NCBI RefSeq assembly: GCF_003382365.1
Contig: NZ_QTSU01000003.1
Coordinates: forward strand, 558,001 to 622,000
DNA length: 64,000 nt
Reading direction: 5' to 3'
Source of the DNA: Lysobacter silvisoli
GTDB taxonomy: Bacteria > Pseudomonadota > Gammaproteobacteria > Xanthomonadales > Xanthomonadaceae
Made by a program: the position numbers and the translations under genes
Notes under the pieces: model-generated
The model's database searches: none
What the model was told of the DNA's origin: nothing
Seen by the model: only the letters and a program-made list of their open reading frames with translations
In this document: positions 9,699 to 18,021 of the stretch, one piece after another
Layout of the letters: every line of letters begins with the position of its first letter
Position numbering within the stretch: the first letter of the stretch is position 1

Positions 9699-11359
9699 AG
9701 TCGGCGCTGCGCGCCTGGCGCATCGGCCGGGTCCTGCTGCGTTATCGCTTGGACGACCTGCTCGACGACACCCCCGCCGAGCGCTGGCTGCGCCTGGCGC
9801 GGCCGTTCGTGCCGCGCGCTTCGGCCGAGATCGCCGCGCTGCCGCGCGGCGCGCGCTTGCGTCTGGCGCTGCAGGAACTGGGCCCGATCTTCGTCAAGTT
9901 CGGCCAGATCCTGTCCACCCGCCGCGACCTGGTGCCGCCGGACATCGCGGTGGAGCTGGCGTTGCTGCAGGACCGGGTGGCGCCGTTCGACGGCCAGGCC
10001 GCGCGCGCCATCGTCGAGACCGCGCTGGAGCGCAGCATCGCCGAGGCGTTCGAGACCTTCGACACCACGCCGCTGGCCTCGGCCTCGATCGCCCAGGTGC
10101 ACGCGGCCACCCTGGCCGGCGGCCGCGAGGTCGTGGTCAAGGTGCTGCGCCCGGACATCGAGCGCAAGATCGCCGGCGACATCGCCCTGCTCAAGGCCAT
10201 CGCCAGCGTGGTCGACCGCGCCCATCCCAGCGCCGACAAGATCCGCCCGCGCGAGATCGTGGCCGAGATCGAGAGCACCCTGGCCGCCGAGCTGGACCTG
10301 CAGCGCGAGGGCGCCAACGCCAGCGTGCTGCGCCGCTTCTGGAAGGACAGCGAAGACCTGTACGTGCCCGAAGTGATCTGGTCGCACACCGCCGAGCGCG
10401 CGCTGACCCTGGAGCGCGTGTACGGCATCCCGTCCGACGACATCGCCGCGCTGGACGCGGCCGGTATCGACCGCGCCGCGCTCTCGGCCAAGGGCGTGCG
10501 GGTGTTCTACACCCAGGTGTTCCGCGACAACTTCTTCCACGCCGACGCCCACGCCGGCAACATCTGGGTCGACAGCGATCCGGCGCGCAAGTCCAACCCG
10601 CGCTTCATCGCCCTGGACTTCGGCATCATGGGCCAGCTCTCCGACGAGGATCAGTACTACCTCGCCGAGAACTTCATGGCGATCTTCAACCGCGACTACC
10701 GCCGCATCGCCGAGCTGCACGTGCAGGCCGGCTGGATGCCAGCGCACATCCGCATCGACGAGCTGGAAGCGGCCACGCGTGCGGTCTGCGAGCCGTATTT
10801 CACCCGCCCGCTCAGCGAGATCTCGCTGGCCGAGGTGCTGGCCAAGCTGTTCCGCACCGCGCAGCGCTACGAGCTGACCCTGCAGCCGCAGCTGATCCTG
10901 CTGCAGAAGACCCTGCTCAACATCGAAGGCGTGGGCCGTTTGCTGGACCCCAAGCTGGACATCTGGGCGGTGGCGCGGCCGGTGCTGCAGCGCATCCTGG
11001 TGGAGCGCTACAGCCCGCAGCGCCTGGCCAGCGAGTTCCGCAAGCGCCTGCCGGAGCTGGTGACCCACGCGCCGGAAATGCCGCGGCTGCTGCATGCCTG
11101 GCTGAGCCAGCAGGTGTCGGGCGGGCACGAGCTGAAGATGCGCTCCAACGATCTGGCCGAGCTCACGCGAACGGTCAAGGACGCGCAGCGGCGCACGGTC
11201 GCGGCGATTCTGGGCACGGGGCTGCTGATCGTGGCGGCGGTGCTGTACGGTCTGGAAGCCGGAGGCCCGCGCTTCTGGTCGGTCCCGGCTTCGTCGTGGA
11301 TCGCCGGCATCGGCGGCATCTGGGCGCTCCTGGCCGCCTGGCCCCGCCGCAGCAGCTAA
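9695..11359 (+). CDS. ubiB: UbiB, ubiquinone biosynthesis atypical kinase/ATPase
   Basis: 554 residues, the usual size. The ABC1/ADCK signature VKFGQ (K68-Q71 as KxGQ), the Ala-rich loop [22 protein letters not shown] and LDFGIMGQL are all present. Two hydrophobic helices at the C-terminus ([18 protein letters not shown] and a following one) anchor it in the inner membrane. UbiB is an ATPase-like accessory protein of coenzyme Q synthesis. It is translationally coupled to ubiJ and followed by a long repeat block. Confidence 0.94.
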   Translation: MKSALRAWRIGRVLLRYRLDDLLDDTPAERWLRLARPFVPRASAEIAALPRGARLRLALQELGPIFVKFGQILSTRRDLVPPDIAVELALLQDRVAPFDGQAARAIVETALERSIAEAFETFDTTPLASASIAQVHAATLAGGREVVVKVLRPDIERKIAGDIALLKAIASVVDRAHPSADKIRPREIVAEIESTLAAELDLQREGANASVLRRFWKDSEDLYVPEVIWSHTAERALTLERVYGIPSDDIAALDAAGIDRAALSAKGVRVFYTQVFRDNFFHADAHAGNIWVDSDPARKSNPRFIALDFGIMGQLSDEDQYYLAENFMAIFNRDYRRIAELHVQAGWMPAHIRIDELEAATRAVCEPYFTRPLSEISLAEVLAKLFRTAQRYELTLQPQLILLQKTLLNIEGVGRLLDPKLDIWAVARPVLQRILVERYSPQRLASEFRKRLPELVTHAPEMPRLLHAWLSQQVSGGHELKMRSNDLAELTRTVKDAQRRTVAAILGTGLLIVAAVLYGLEAGGPRFWSVPASSWIAGIGGIWALLAAWPRRSS

Positions 11360-11373
11360 CCCGCTTTCGCTCC

Positions 11374-11535
11374 GGGGTAGGAGCGGCGTAAGCCGCGACC
11401 GCGAATCCGCACCTACGACGAAAGCTGCGCATCCCCTGTAGGAGCTGCGCAAGCTGCGACCACGAGCCCGCAATTATGACGAACGCTTCGGTCTCTGCGG
11501 GATGTGCTTTCTGTAGGAGCGGCGTAAGCCGCGAT
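11374..11535 (+). repeat. Three TAGGAGCGGCGTAAGCCGCGA-type repeat units
   Basis: Units at about 11376-11405, 11437-11464 and 11511-11535 share TAGGAGC(G/T)GCG(T/C)AAGC(C/T)GCGA, each with an internal GCGGC...GCCGC or GCTGCGCAAGCTGC dyad. The same unit recurs at 19411-19440, 19471-19501, 22720-22745, 22784-22808 (reversed) and 46797-46821. They are irregularly spaced, so this is not a CRISPR array. Confidence 0.8.
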
Positions 11536-11573
11536 CAACTCCGAACTCGCGAAGGTGTCTGGGTGTGCTGGTT

Positions 11574-12029
11574 GAAGCAACAACAACAGCTTCCGTCCGC
11601 AAGCGGCCGAGTCACTTTCTTTTGATAAGCGTCAAAAGAAAGTAACCAAAGAAAAACGCTACGCCAGAGCTCCCGTGCGAGATCGGAGCGTGCGCCGGGA
11701 TTTTTCGATGGCACATCCTGTGCCAGCGAAAACGGCGCACCTCCTGTGCGCCGCCCCCCGCCTTCGCGGGGGCAGGCTCTCCGGGTCTTCTATTGGGGCT
11801 GCGAGTTCGGTGCCCGAGCGAGGATCAAGAGCATTCGCGCGTTGCGCTCACCCCCTCACCCTAACCCTCTCCCGCAAGCGGGAGAGGGGATGCATTCGAC
11901 GCGGCTTGCTGCTTTAGCCCCTCTCCCGCTTGCGGGGTGAGGGGCAGCGTTTGCGAGCCACTGGCTCGCGCTGCACCGAACGCTCGACCGCTATGCGGTC
12001 GGGCCGGGGTGTGGGTTGGGGTGAGGGCC
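11574..12029 (+). repeat. Long mosaic intergenic repeat, copy 1
   Basis: Contains, in order: the ACTTTCTTTTGA / TCAAAAGAAAGT hairpin (~11613-11642), AAAAACGCTACGCCAGAGCTC, the TGGCACA / TGTGCCA hairpin, the GGCGCAC / GTGCGCC hairpin, AAGAGCATTCGCGCGTTGCG and a REP-like CCTCTCCCG...CGGGAGAGG pair. A further insert at 11953-12000 has two stems, GCGAGCCA/TGGCTCGC and GACCGC/GCGGTC. It fills the gap between the convergent ubiB and M16 genes. Short open frames in it are not conserved as proteins. Confidence 0.9.
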
Positions 12030-12085
12030 CACGAAACCGCAACGACCGCGCAAGCCGATTCAGCGCCGAAGCCACCCCCACCGCC

Positions 12086-14881
12086 TCACGGCCGAGCCGC
12101 CTCCGCCGAGCTCTTCGCCTTGGCCTTCGCCGCCGCATTGGCGAGATCGCCCGCGATATAGAAGCTCAGATCATCCGGCCGGAAATGCTTGCGGATCGCC
12201 GCATTGACCTCAGCGGCGGTCAAGGCCTTCAGCTTCGCATCCAGATCGGCCTGGAACTGCATGCTGCGGTCCAGGTACAGATTGCTCGACAGCAGTCCGG
12301 CGATCGCTCCGTCGCTGGCGCGGCCCTGTTCGCGCTGGGTGATCAGGCCGGCGATCGCGTCGCGCAGTTCCTGCTCGCCCACGCCGTCGCGGATCCAGCG
12401 TGCGTATTCCTCGCGCATCGCCGCTTCCACCTTGTCCAGGTTCTCCGGCGCCGCGATCGCGCTCAGGGTCAGATTGCCGGCGTCGTCGCGACCCTCGCGG
12501 CTGGCGTCGGCGTCGAGTTCGCTGAAAGCGCCGTAGCTCAGGCCGTCCTTCATGCGGATGCGGTCGAGCAGGCGCGACTGGCCGCCGCCGCCGAGGATGT
12601 GGTCGGCGACCAGCAGCGCGGGGTAGTCCGCATCGCGGTCGTTGAGCGACAGGTTGACCCGCGCCAGCACGGTGCCGTTGGCCTTGTCCGGCGTTTCGAA
12701 GCGCTCGCGCTTGGGCGCGACCGGCTGGTAATGGGTGTCGATGGGAGCGAACGCGTGCGGCGCTCGCCAGTCCACGAACAGCTGCTGCAACTGCGCCTTC
12801 AGCGCCACCGGATCGAAGTCGCCGACCACGCTGATCTCGCCGACCGAGGTGCCGTAGAAATCGCGATGGAACGCGCGCAGGTCCTCGACCTTGGCGGCCT
12901 TGACGTCGGCGATCATCTGCTCGATGCCGCGCGAACGCAGCGGGTGCCCGACCGGCCACGGGTCGAAATCGCGACCCATGGCTTGCGCGGCGACCGCGCC
13001 GGGTTGCTTGCGCATGGATTCCAGGCTGGTGACGACCTGGGTGCGGTATTGCTCGAACTCGGCCTGCGGATAGTCGGGTTTGCGCAGGATCTGCGCGGCC
13101 AGCGCCAGGGCCTCGGGCAGCTGCTCGCGGCGGCTGGTCATGCCGATGGCGGCGCCCTGCAAACCGCCGCCGATGCCGGCCTCGGTCTTGAGCGCTTCGA
13201 AACGCTGGTCGATCTGCTCGCGGCTGAGCCCCGCCGCGCCGCGCATGATCATCGAGCCGGTCGCGCCGGCGACGACGCTGCGCCCGGTCAGCGAGGCCTC
13301 GTCGCCGAAGCGGAAGCGGGCGTTGAACACCACCGTGCCGCCGCGGGTCTTCTTCGGCAGCAGCGACACGCGCAGGCCTTCGCCCAGGGTGAAGGTCTCG
13401 GTGCGTGCCTGGATATTGGACGGCGTGGCATCGAACTGCTCGCCGGCGGCGACCGCGGCCTTGCCGGTGTAGCCGTTCACCAGCGCCGAGGCCGGCGGCG
13501 CCGCGCCGATCTCGGCGCGATCGGGCTTTTCGGTCGGAATGAAGCGGCCCAGGGTACGGTTGCTGGGCTTGAGGTAGGCACGGGCGACGCGGTTGACGTC
13601 GTCCACGCTCACCTTCGCGATTGCGTCGCGACGCACGAAATACAGGCGCCAGTCGCCGGCGGCCACCGATCCCGACAGCCCCAGCGCGATCGCATTGACG
13701 TTGGTGTAGCCCAGCTCGTAGCCGTTGGCGATGCGTTGCTTGGCCGCCTCCAGCTCGGCCTGGGTGATGGGCTGCCCGCCCAGGTTTTCCAGCTGCGCCA
13801 GCAGTACGGTTTCGGCCTTGCCCAGGTCGGCGTCGCGCGGCAGGCCGACCATGGTGGTGAACAGGCCCGGGTCGCGCAGGCTGTCGCCGCTGCTGCCGGC
13901 GCCCGCGGCCAGCTTGGTTTCGACCAGCGCCTTGTGCAGGCGGCCGCTGGGCACGTGGCTGAGCACGTCGGCCAGCACCTCCAGCGGCGGGTTGTCGGGA
14001 TGGGTTTCTGCCGGTATGTGGTAGGCGCTGAACAGCAACTGCAGATCGCCGGTGCGGCGCACCACCACGCTGCGTTCGCCGTCCTGGGTCGGGTCCTGGG
14101 TATAGAAGGCGGGCAGCGGTGCGGCAGGCCGCGGCAACGGTGCGAACGAGGCGCTGATCAGCGCCAGGGTCTTGGCCGGGTCGATACGGCCGGCGACGAT
14201 CACGGTGGCGTTGTCGGGGCGGTACCAGGCCTTGTAGAACGATTGCAGCCGTTCGATCGGCACGCCTTCCACGTCGCTGCGCGCGCCGATGGTATCGCGG
14301 CCGTAGTTGTGCCAAAGGTAGGCAGTGGAGCGCACGCGTTGCGAGAGCACGGCGGTGGGGCTGTTCTCGTTCTTCTCCATCTCGTTGCGGACCACGGTCA
14401 TCTCGCTGTCCAGGTCCTTCTTGGCGATGTTGGAGCGGACCATGCGGTCGGCCTCCATGCCCAGCAGCCAACGCAGGGTGTTGTCGTTGGCGGGGAAGGA
14501 CGCGTAGTAGTTGGTGCGATCGAAGTTGGTGGTGCCGTTGAAGCCGATGCCGCGCTTCTTCATCTCGGCCGGGATGTCGGCGTGGGTGGGCGTGCCCTTG
14601 AACAGCAGGTGCTCGAGCAGGTGCGCCATGCCGGTTTCGCCGTAGTTTTCGTGCATGGAGCCGACCCGGTAGGTCACGTTGACCGTCACCGTGGGCTTGC
14701 TGGCGTCGGGGAACAGCAGCACCTGCAGGCCGTTGCCCAGGGTGTATTCGCAAATGCCCTCTACGCAGGGGCCGGCGCTCGTGCCCTTGGGCAGTGCGGT
14801 TTGTGCGGCGGCGGGTACGGCCAGGGCCAGCGCCAGCGCCAGCACGGAGTAGGACAGGGCGGACGGACGGATCGTTGGCAT
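12086..14881 (-). CDS. Periplasmic M16 (insulinase/pitrilysin family) zinc protease
   Basis: 931 residues. A signal peptide MPTIRPSALSYSVLALALAL...AAAQ precedes two M16 repeats. The inverted zinc motif HLLEH is at H87-E90-H91, with the distal Glu expected in the ERVRNE-like segment (VVRNEMEKNENSP). The second half (from ~480) is the inactive M16_C-like repeat, as in other large M16B proteins. It probably degrades peptides in the periplasm. I chose ATG 14881 because it begins with the signal peptide; the longer frame runs into the divergent truC promoter. It is divergent from truC (118 bases apart) and convergent with ubiB. Confidence 0.9.
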   Translation of the reverse strand: MPTIRPSALSYSVLALALALAVPAAAQTALPKGTSAGPCVEGICEYTLGNGLQVLLFPDASKPTVTVNVTYRVGSMHENYGETGMAHLLEHLLFKGTPTHADIPAEMKKRGIGFNGTTNFDRTNYYASFPANDNTLRWLLGMEADRMVRSNIAKKDLDSEMTVVRNEMEKNENSPTAVLSQRVRSTAYLWHNYGRDTIGARSDVEGVPIERLQSFYKAWYRPDNATVIVAGRIDPAKTLALISASFAPLPRPAAPLPAFYTQDPTQDGERSVVVRRTGDLQLLFSAYHIPAETHPDNPPLEVLADVLSHVPSGRLHKALVETKLAAGAGSSGDSLRDPGLFTTMVGLPRDADLGKAETVLLAQLENLGGQPITQAELEAAKQRIANGYELGYTNVNAIALGLSGSVAAGDWRLYFVRRDAIAKVSVDDVNRVARAYLKPSNRTLGRFIPTEKPDRAEIGAAPPASALVNGYTGKAAVAAGEQFDATPSNIQARTETFTLGEGLRVSLLPKKTRGGTVVFNARFRFGDEASLTGRSVVAGATGSMIMRGAAGLSREQIDQRFEALKTEAGIGGGLQGAAIGMTSRREQLPEALALAAQILRKPDYPQAEFEQYRTQVVTSLESMRKQPGAVAAQAMGRDFDPWPVGHPLRSRGIEQMIADVKAAKVEDLRAFHRDFYGTSVGEISVVGDFDPVALKAQLQQLFVDWRAPHAFAPIDTHYQPVAPKRERFETPDKANGTVLARVNLSLNDRDADYPALLVADHILGGGGQSRLLDRIRMKDGLSYGAFSELDADASREGRDDAGNLTLSAIAAPENLDKVEAAMREEYARWIRDGVGEQELRDAIAGLITQREQGRASDGAIAGLLSSNLYLDRSMQFQADLDAKLKALTAAEVNAAIRKHFRPDDLSFYIAGDLANAAAKAKAKSSAEAARP

Positions 14882-14999
14882 GGGCTTCCTGCGTGGGAGG
14901 GGAAAGACGTAGAGACGGGCGTGAGCCGGCGCGGTTGACGCGCCTGCGCCCTGTATAGACGAAAATAGCCGGCCATTCCCGACGCGCCAATCAGCCCGC

Positions 15000-15749
15000 A
15001 TGTCAGAAGCGTTCAGCGACGACCCCGCCGCACCCCTGTCGCCGCTGGGCGTGCTGTATGCCGACGAGCACCTGGCGGTGATCGACAAGCCGGCCGGGCT
15101 CATGGTGCACGACAGCGCACTGGCGCGCGGCGAGACCGACTTCGCCGCCGACCGCCTGCGCGCGCAGTTCGGCCGGCCGATCCATCTGGTCCATCGCCTG
15201 GACCGCGCCACCAGCGGCTGCCTGCTGCTGGCCTTCGACCGCGAGGTCGCCTCAGCGCTGGGCAAGGTGCTGATGTCGCGCGAGTTCGAGAAAGACTACC
15301 TGGCGGTGTGCCGCGGCTGGCCGGACGAGGCCTTCGTGGTCGATCACGATCTGGACGGCGGGCCTGGCAAGCCGCAGAAGAAGCAGGCGATCACCCGTTT
15401 CCGGCGCCTGGCCACCTGCGAACTCGCGCTGCCCTCGGCGGGTTTCGCGACCTCGCGCTACGCGCTGCTGCTGGCGCAGCCGGAGACCGGCCGCTTCCGC
15501 CAGATCCGCCGCCACCTCAAGCACCTCTCGCACCACCTGATCGGCGACACCAGCCACGGCGACGGCCGCCACAACCGCGCCTTCCGCATGATGGGCATCC
15601 ACCGCATGCTGCTGCACGCGCAGCGCCTGGCCTTTCTGCACCCGGTCAGCGGCGAACGCATCGCCGCGGTGGCGCCGGCGGATGCGGAGTTGGCCAAGGC
15701 CCTGGCGTTGTTCGAGGAAGCGGCCCTCACCCCAACCCCTCTCCCGTAA
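15000..15749 (+). CDS. truC: TruC-like tRNA pseudouridine synthase (RluA family)
   Basis: 249 residues. The catalytic Asp68 sits in HRLDRATSG; the opening YADEHLAVIDKPAGLMVH and the later segments GRFRQIRRHLKHLSHHLIGD and HGDGRHNR follow E. coli TruC closely, as I remember it. TruC makes pseudouridine 65 in tRNA. An RluA-type rRNA enzyme is the alternative. The last residues (ALTPTPLP) and the stop come from the intergenic repeat that begins at 15725, so the natural C-terminus has been replaced or extended by repeat DNA. Confidence 0.85.
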   Translation: MSEAFSDDPAAPLSPLGVLYADEHLAVIDKPAGLMVHDSALARGETDFAADRLRAQFGRPIHLVHRLDRATSGCLLLAFDREVASALGKVLMSREFEKDYLAVCRGWPDEAFVVDHDLDGGPGKPQKKQAITRFRRLATCELALPSAGFATSRYALLLAQPETGRFRQIRRHLKHLSHHLIGDTSHGDGRHNRAFRMMGIHRMLLHAQRLAFLHPVSGERIAAVAPADAELAKALALFEEAALTPTPLP

Positions 15750-16133
15750 ACGGGAGAGGGGCTAAAAGCAGCAGCGTCGGATGCATCCCCTCTCCCGCTA
15801 GCGGGAGAGGGTTAGGGTGAGGGGGTGAGCGCAACGCGCGAATGCTCTTGATCCTCGCTCGGGCGCCGAACTCGCCGTCCCAATAGAAGACCCGGAGGGC
15901 GGCGCACAGGAGGTGCGCCGTTTTTCGCTGGCACAGGGATGTGCCATCGAAAAATCCCCGCGCACGCACCGCTCTCGCACGGGAGCTCTGGCGAAGCGTT
16001 TTTCTTTGGTGACTTTCTTTTGACGCTTATCAAAAGAAAGTGACCCGGCCGCTTGCGGACGGAAGCTGTTGCTGTTGCTTCAACCGCAGCCCAAAGCAAA
16101 TCCCCCTCAATCCCCCTTTGTCAAAGGGGGAAG
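15725..16133 (-). repeat. Long mosaic intergenic repeat, copy 2 (reverse orientation)
   Basis: Read on the minus strand it matches copy 1: a CCCCTTTG...CAATCCCCC module (16097-16133), the ACTTTCTTTTGA hairpin, the TGGCACA and GGCGCAC hairpins, and the REP-like pair at 15738-15760 and 15787-15811. It lies between the convergent truC and DUF2059 genes and supplies the stop codon of truC. Confidence 0.9.
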
Positions 16134-16174
16134 ACAATCAAAGGCGGAAGCAAAAAGCCTGAGAGGCCAAAGTC

Positions 16175-16699
16175 TTACTTCGTCTCAGCCCCAGCGCTCT
16201 TATCCTTCACCCGCCCCTCGTGCGCCTCGGCTTCGATATCCCGCTGCAGGTCCTGCATCATCGGCACGATCAGCTTCTGCATCGCGTTCATGGTGTTCTG
16301 CATCAGCGACGGCATCTTGTCGAGCAGGTTCTGCCCGGCCGGGCTGGTGTAGAACGCGATCAGCGCGTCCATGTCCTCGCCGCTGAAGGTCTGCCGGTAG
16401 ATGTCGCGGTAGATCGGCTCCAGCTTCGGCCAGGCCAGGGTCTTGCGCAGCTGCGCGCTGGAACGGGCGATGGTGCTCTCCAGGCCCTTGCGCTCCGACG
16501 CGCTGAGCTCGCGGCCGGCCATCATCTGCGCCACCATCTGCTGCTGCGAGGCCTCGATCTGCGGCAGCATGGCCTCCACGGTCTGGCGCGCGCGCATGAC
16601 CTCCAGCAGGCGGTCCACCTGGGCGTCGCTGGGCGGCGCGGCCAGGGCGGCCAGGGGCGAGGCCAGCATCAGCAGAACGGCGAGGGCGTAGCGTTTCAT
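16175..16699 (-). CDS. DUF2059 secreted protein
   Basis: 174 residues with a signal peptide (MKRYALAVLLMLASPLAALA-A). The mature part is helical and carries the DUF2059 pattern, including YRQTFSGEDMDALIAFYTSP followed by AGQNLLDKMPSLMQNTM. The function of this family is unknown; proteins are periplasmic. Reverse-strand GGAGG lies just upstream of the ATG at 16699, supporting this start over the longer frame that runs through arfB. The tail is Lys/Glu-rich. Confidence 0.85.
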   Translation of the reverse strand: MKRYALAVLLMLASPLAALAAPPSDAQVDRLLEVMRARQTVEAMLPQIEASQQQMVAQMMAGRELSASERKGLESTIARSSAQLRKTLAWPKLEPIYRDIYRQTFSGEDMDALIAFYTSPAGQNLLDKMPSLMQNTMNAMQKLIVPMMQDLQRDIEAEAHEGRVKDKSAGAETK

Positions 16700-16789
16700 G
16701 GGTCGATCCTCCGTGATTGGGCAGGCATCGTCGGGGCTGCGGCCGGCGCCGTCAACGCCGTGGCGCCGCCGCGGACTACAATCGGCGGC

Positions 16790-17203
16790 ATGAGCCAGGC
16801 CCCCATCACTATCCCCGAGCAGGAACTGACCGAACGCTTCGTGCGCTCGACCGGGCCGGGCGGGCAGAACGTCAACAAGGTCGCGACCGCGGTGGAGCTG
16901 CGCTTCGACGTGGCGCAGTCGCCGTCGCTGCCCGAAGCCGTGCGCGAGCGCCTGCTGGCCAAGCGCGACCGGCGCATGACCAACGAGGGCGTGCTGGTGA
17001 TCAGCGCCCAGCGTTTCCGCACCCAGGAGCGCAACCGCGAGGACGCGCGCGAGCGCCTGGCCGCCTTCATCGACAGCGGGATGCGCGCGCCCAAGCCGCG
17101 CATCGCCACCCGCCCCAGCCGCGCCGCCAAGGAGCGGCGCCTGGGCGCCAAGCGCGAGCGCAGCACCATCAAGCGCACCCGCGCGCAACGCGATTGGGAC
17201 TGA
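16790..17203 (+). CDS. arfB: ArfB (YaeJ), peptidyl-tRNA hydrolase / ribosome rescue factor
   Basis: 137 residues. The release-factor GGQ motif is in RSTGPGGQNVNKVATAVE, and the basic C-terminal tail (RPSRAAKERRLGAKRERSTI, then KRTRAQR) is the ribosome-entry tail of ArfB. It frees stalled ribosomes on non-stop mRNA. Length agrees with E. coli (140). Ten bases separate it from the acyltransferase gene, which is probably in the same transcript. Confidence 0.93.
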   Translation: MSQAPITIPEQELTERFVRSTGPGGQNVNKVATAVELRFDVAQSPSLPEAVRERLLAKRDRRMTNEGVLVISAQRFRTQERNREDARERLAAFIDSGMRAPKPRIATRPSRAAKERRLGAKRERSTIKRTRAQRDWD

Positions 17204-17213
17204 CGGAGCGCCC

Positions 17214-17825
17214 ATGCCCGAGCCGGCCGACGACGACGTGGTGCTGCCCCTGCCGCCGAACGCGCCGCGGGTCCGGCCCAATCGCTTCACCCGCTGGATC
17301 GGCCGCAGCGTGCTGCGCCTGGGCGGCTGGCGCATGGTCGGACGGTTTCCGGACATCCCCAAGCTGGTGCTGATCGGCGCGCCGCATTCGTCCAACTGGG
17401 ACGGGGTCTGGGGCTTCGCCGCCAAGGCCGCGCTGGGCCTGGACATCAAGATCCTGGGCAAGGACTCGCTGTTCAAGGTGCCGCTGCTGGGCTGGGTGCT
17501 GCGGCGCATGGGGGTGATCCCGGTCGACCGCAGCGCCGCGCACGGCGTGGTCGAGCAGGCTGCGGCGATGATCCGCGGCGCCGACCAGTTCTGGTACGGG
17601 CTGGCGCCGGAGGGCACGCGCAAGCCGGTGGAGCGCTGGAAGACCGGCTTTTGGAAGATCGCCAAGGCCGCCCAGGTACCGGTGCTGCCGGCCTATTTCC
17701 ACTACCCCGACAAGGTCATCGGCATCGGCGAGCCGTTCCAGCTGGGCGACGACATGCACGCCGACATCGAACGCATCCGTGCCTGGTACCGGCCCTGGCA
17801 GGGCCGCCATCACGGCACCCCCTGA
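17214..17825 (+). CDS. Lysophospholipid acyltransferase-family protein (PlsC-like)
   Basis: 203 residues. The acyltransferase H-x4-D motif is HSSNWD, motif II/III are GVIPVDRS and APEGTRKP. The family transfers acyl groups to lyso-lipids or glycerol phosphates. It is shorter than PlsC and has the 'APEGTR' variant seen in small stand-alone acyltransferases, so the exact acceptor is unknown. No clear signal peptide; association with the inner membrane is likely. It follows arfB by 10 bases. Confidence 0.82.
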   Translation: MPEPADDDVVLPLPPNAPRVRPNRFTRWIGRSVLRLGGWRMVGRFPDIPKLVLIGAPHSSNWDGVWGFAAKAALGLDIKILGKDSLFKVPLLGWVLRRMGVIPVDRSAAHGVVEQAAAMIRGADQFWYGLAPEGTRKPVERWKTGFWKIAKAAQVPVLPAYFHYPDKVIGIGEPFQLGDDMHADIERIRAWYRPWQGRHHGTP

Positions 17826-18021
17826 CCCCTTCCGGCCGCGCTTTGCGTATGGCTACTACACAGGGGCGAAACGGTCGCAGGACGCGGCGCGTTCCCCGGT
17901 GAGGCCAAGGGGGACGGGATCGTGTCGGGGAGCAGGGAGCCACGCGGCGCGGCGCCGGCCGCCGCCGGCGTGAGGAAAGCGGGTGCGGCCACGGCCCGCA
18001 CCGCAGCGTGGAGGCCGGACC

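Noticed and set aside
11374-11535. Possible CRISPR array from repeated TAGGAGC units
   Set aside because: Only three units with unequal spacing and variable sequence; no cas genes.
11675-11940. Short open frames such as MAHPVPAKTAHLLCAAPRLR inside the long repeats
   Set aside because: They arise from the hairpin modules, change frame between copies and have no ribosome sites; the DNA structure rather than a protein is shared.
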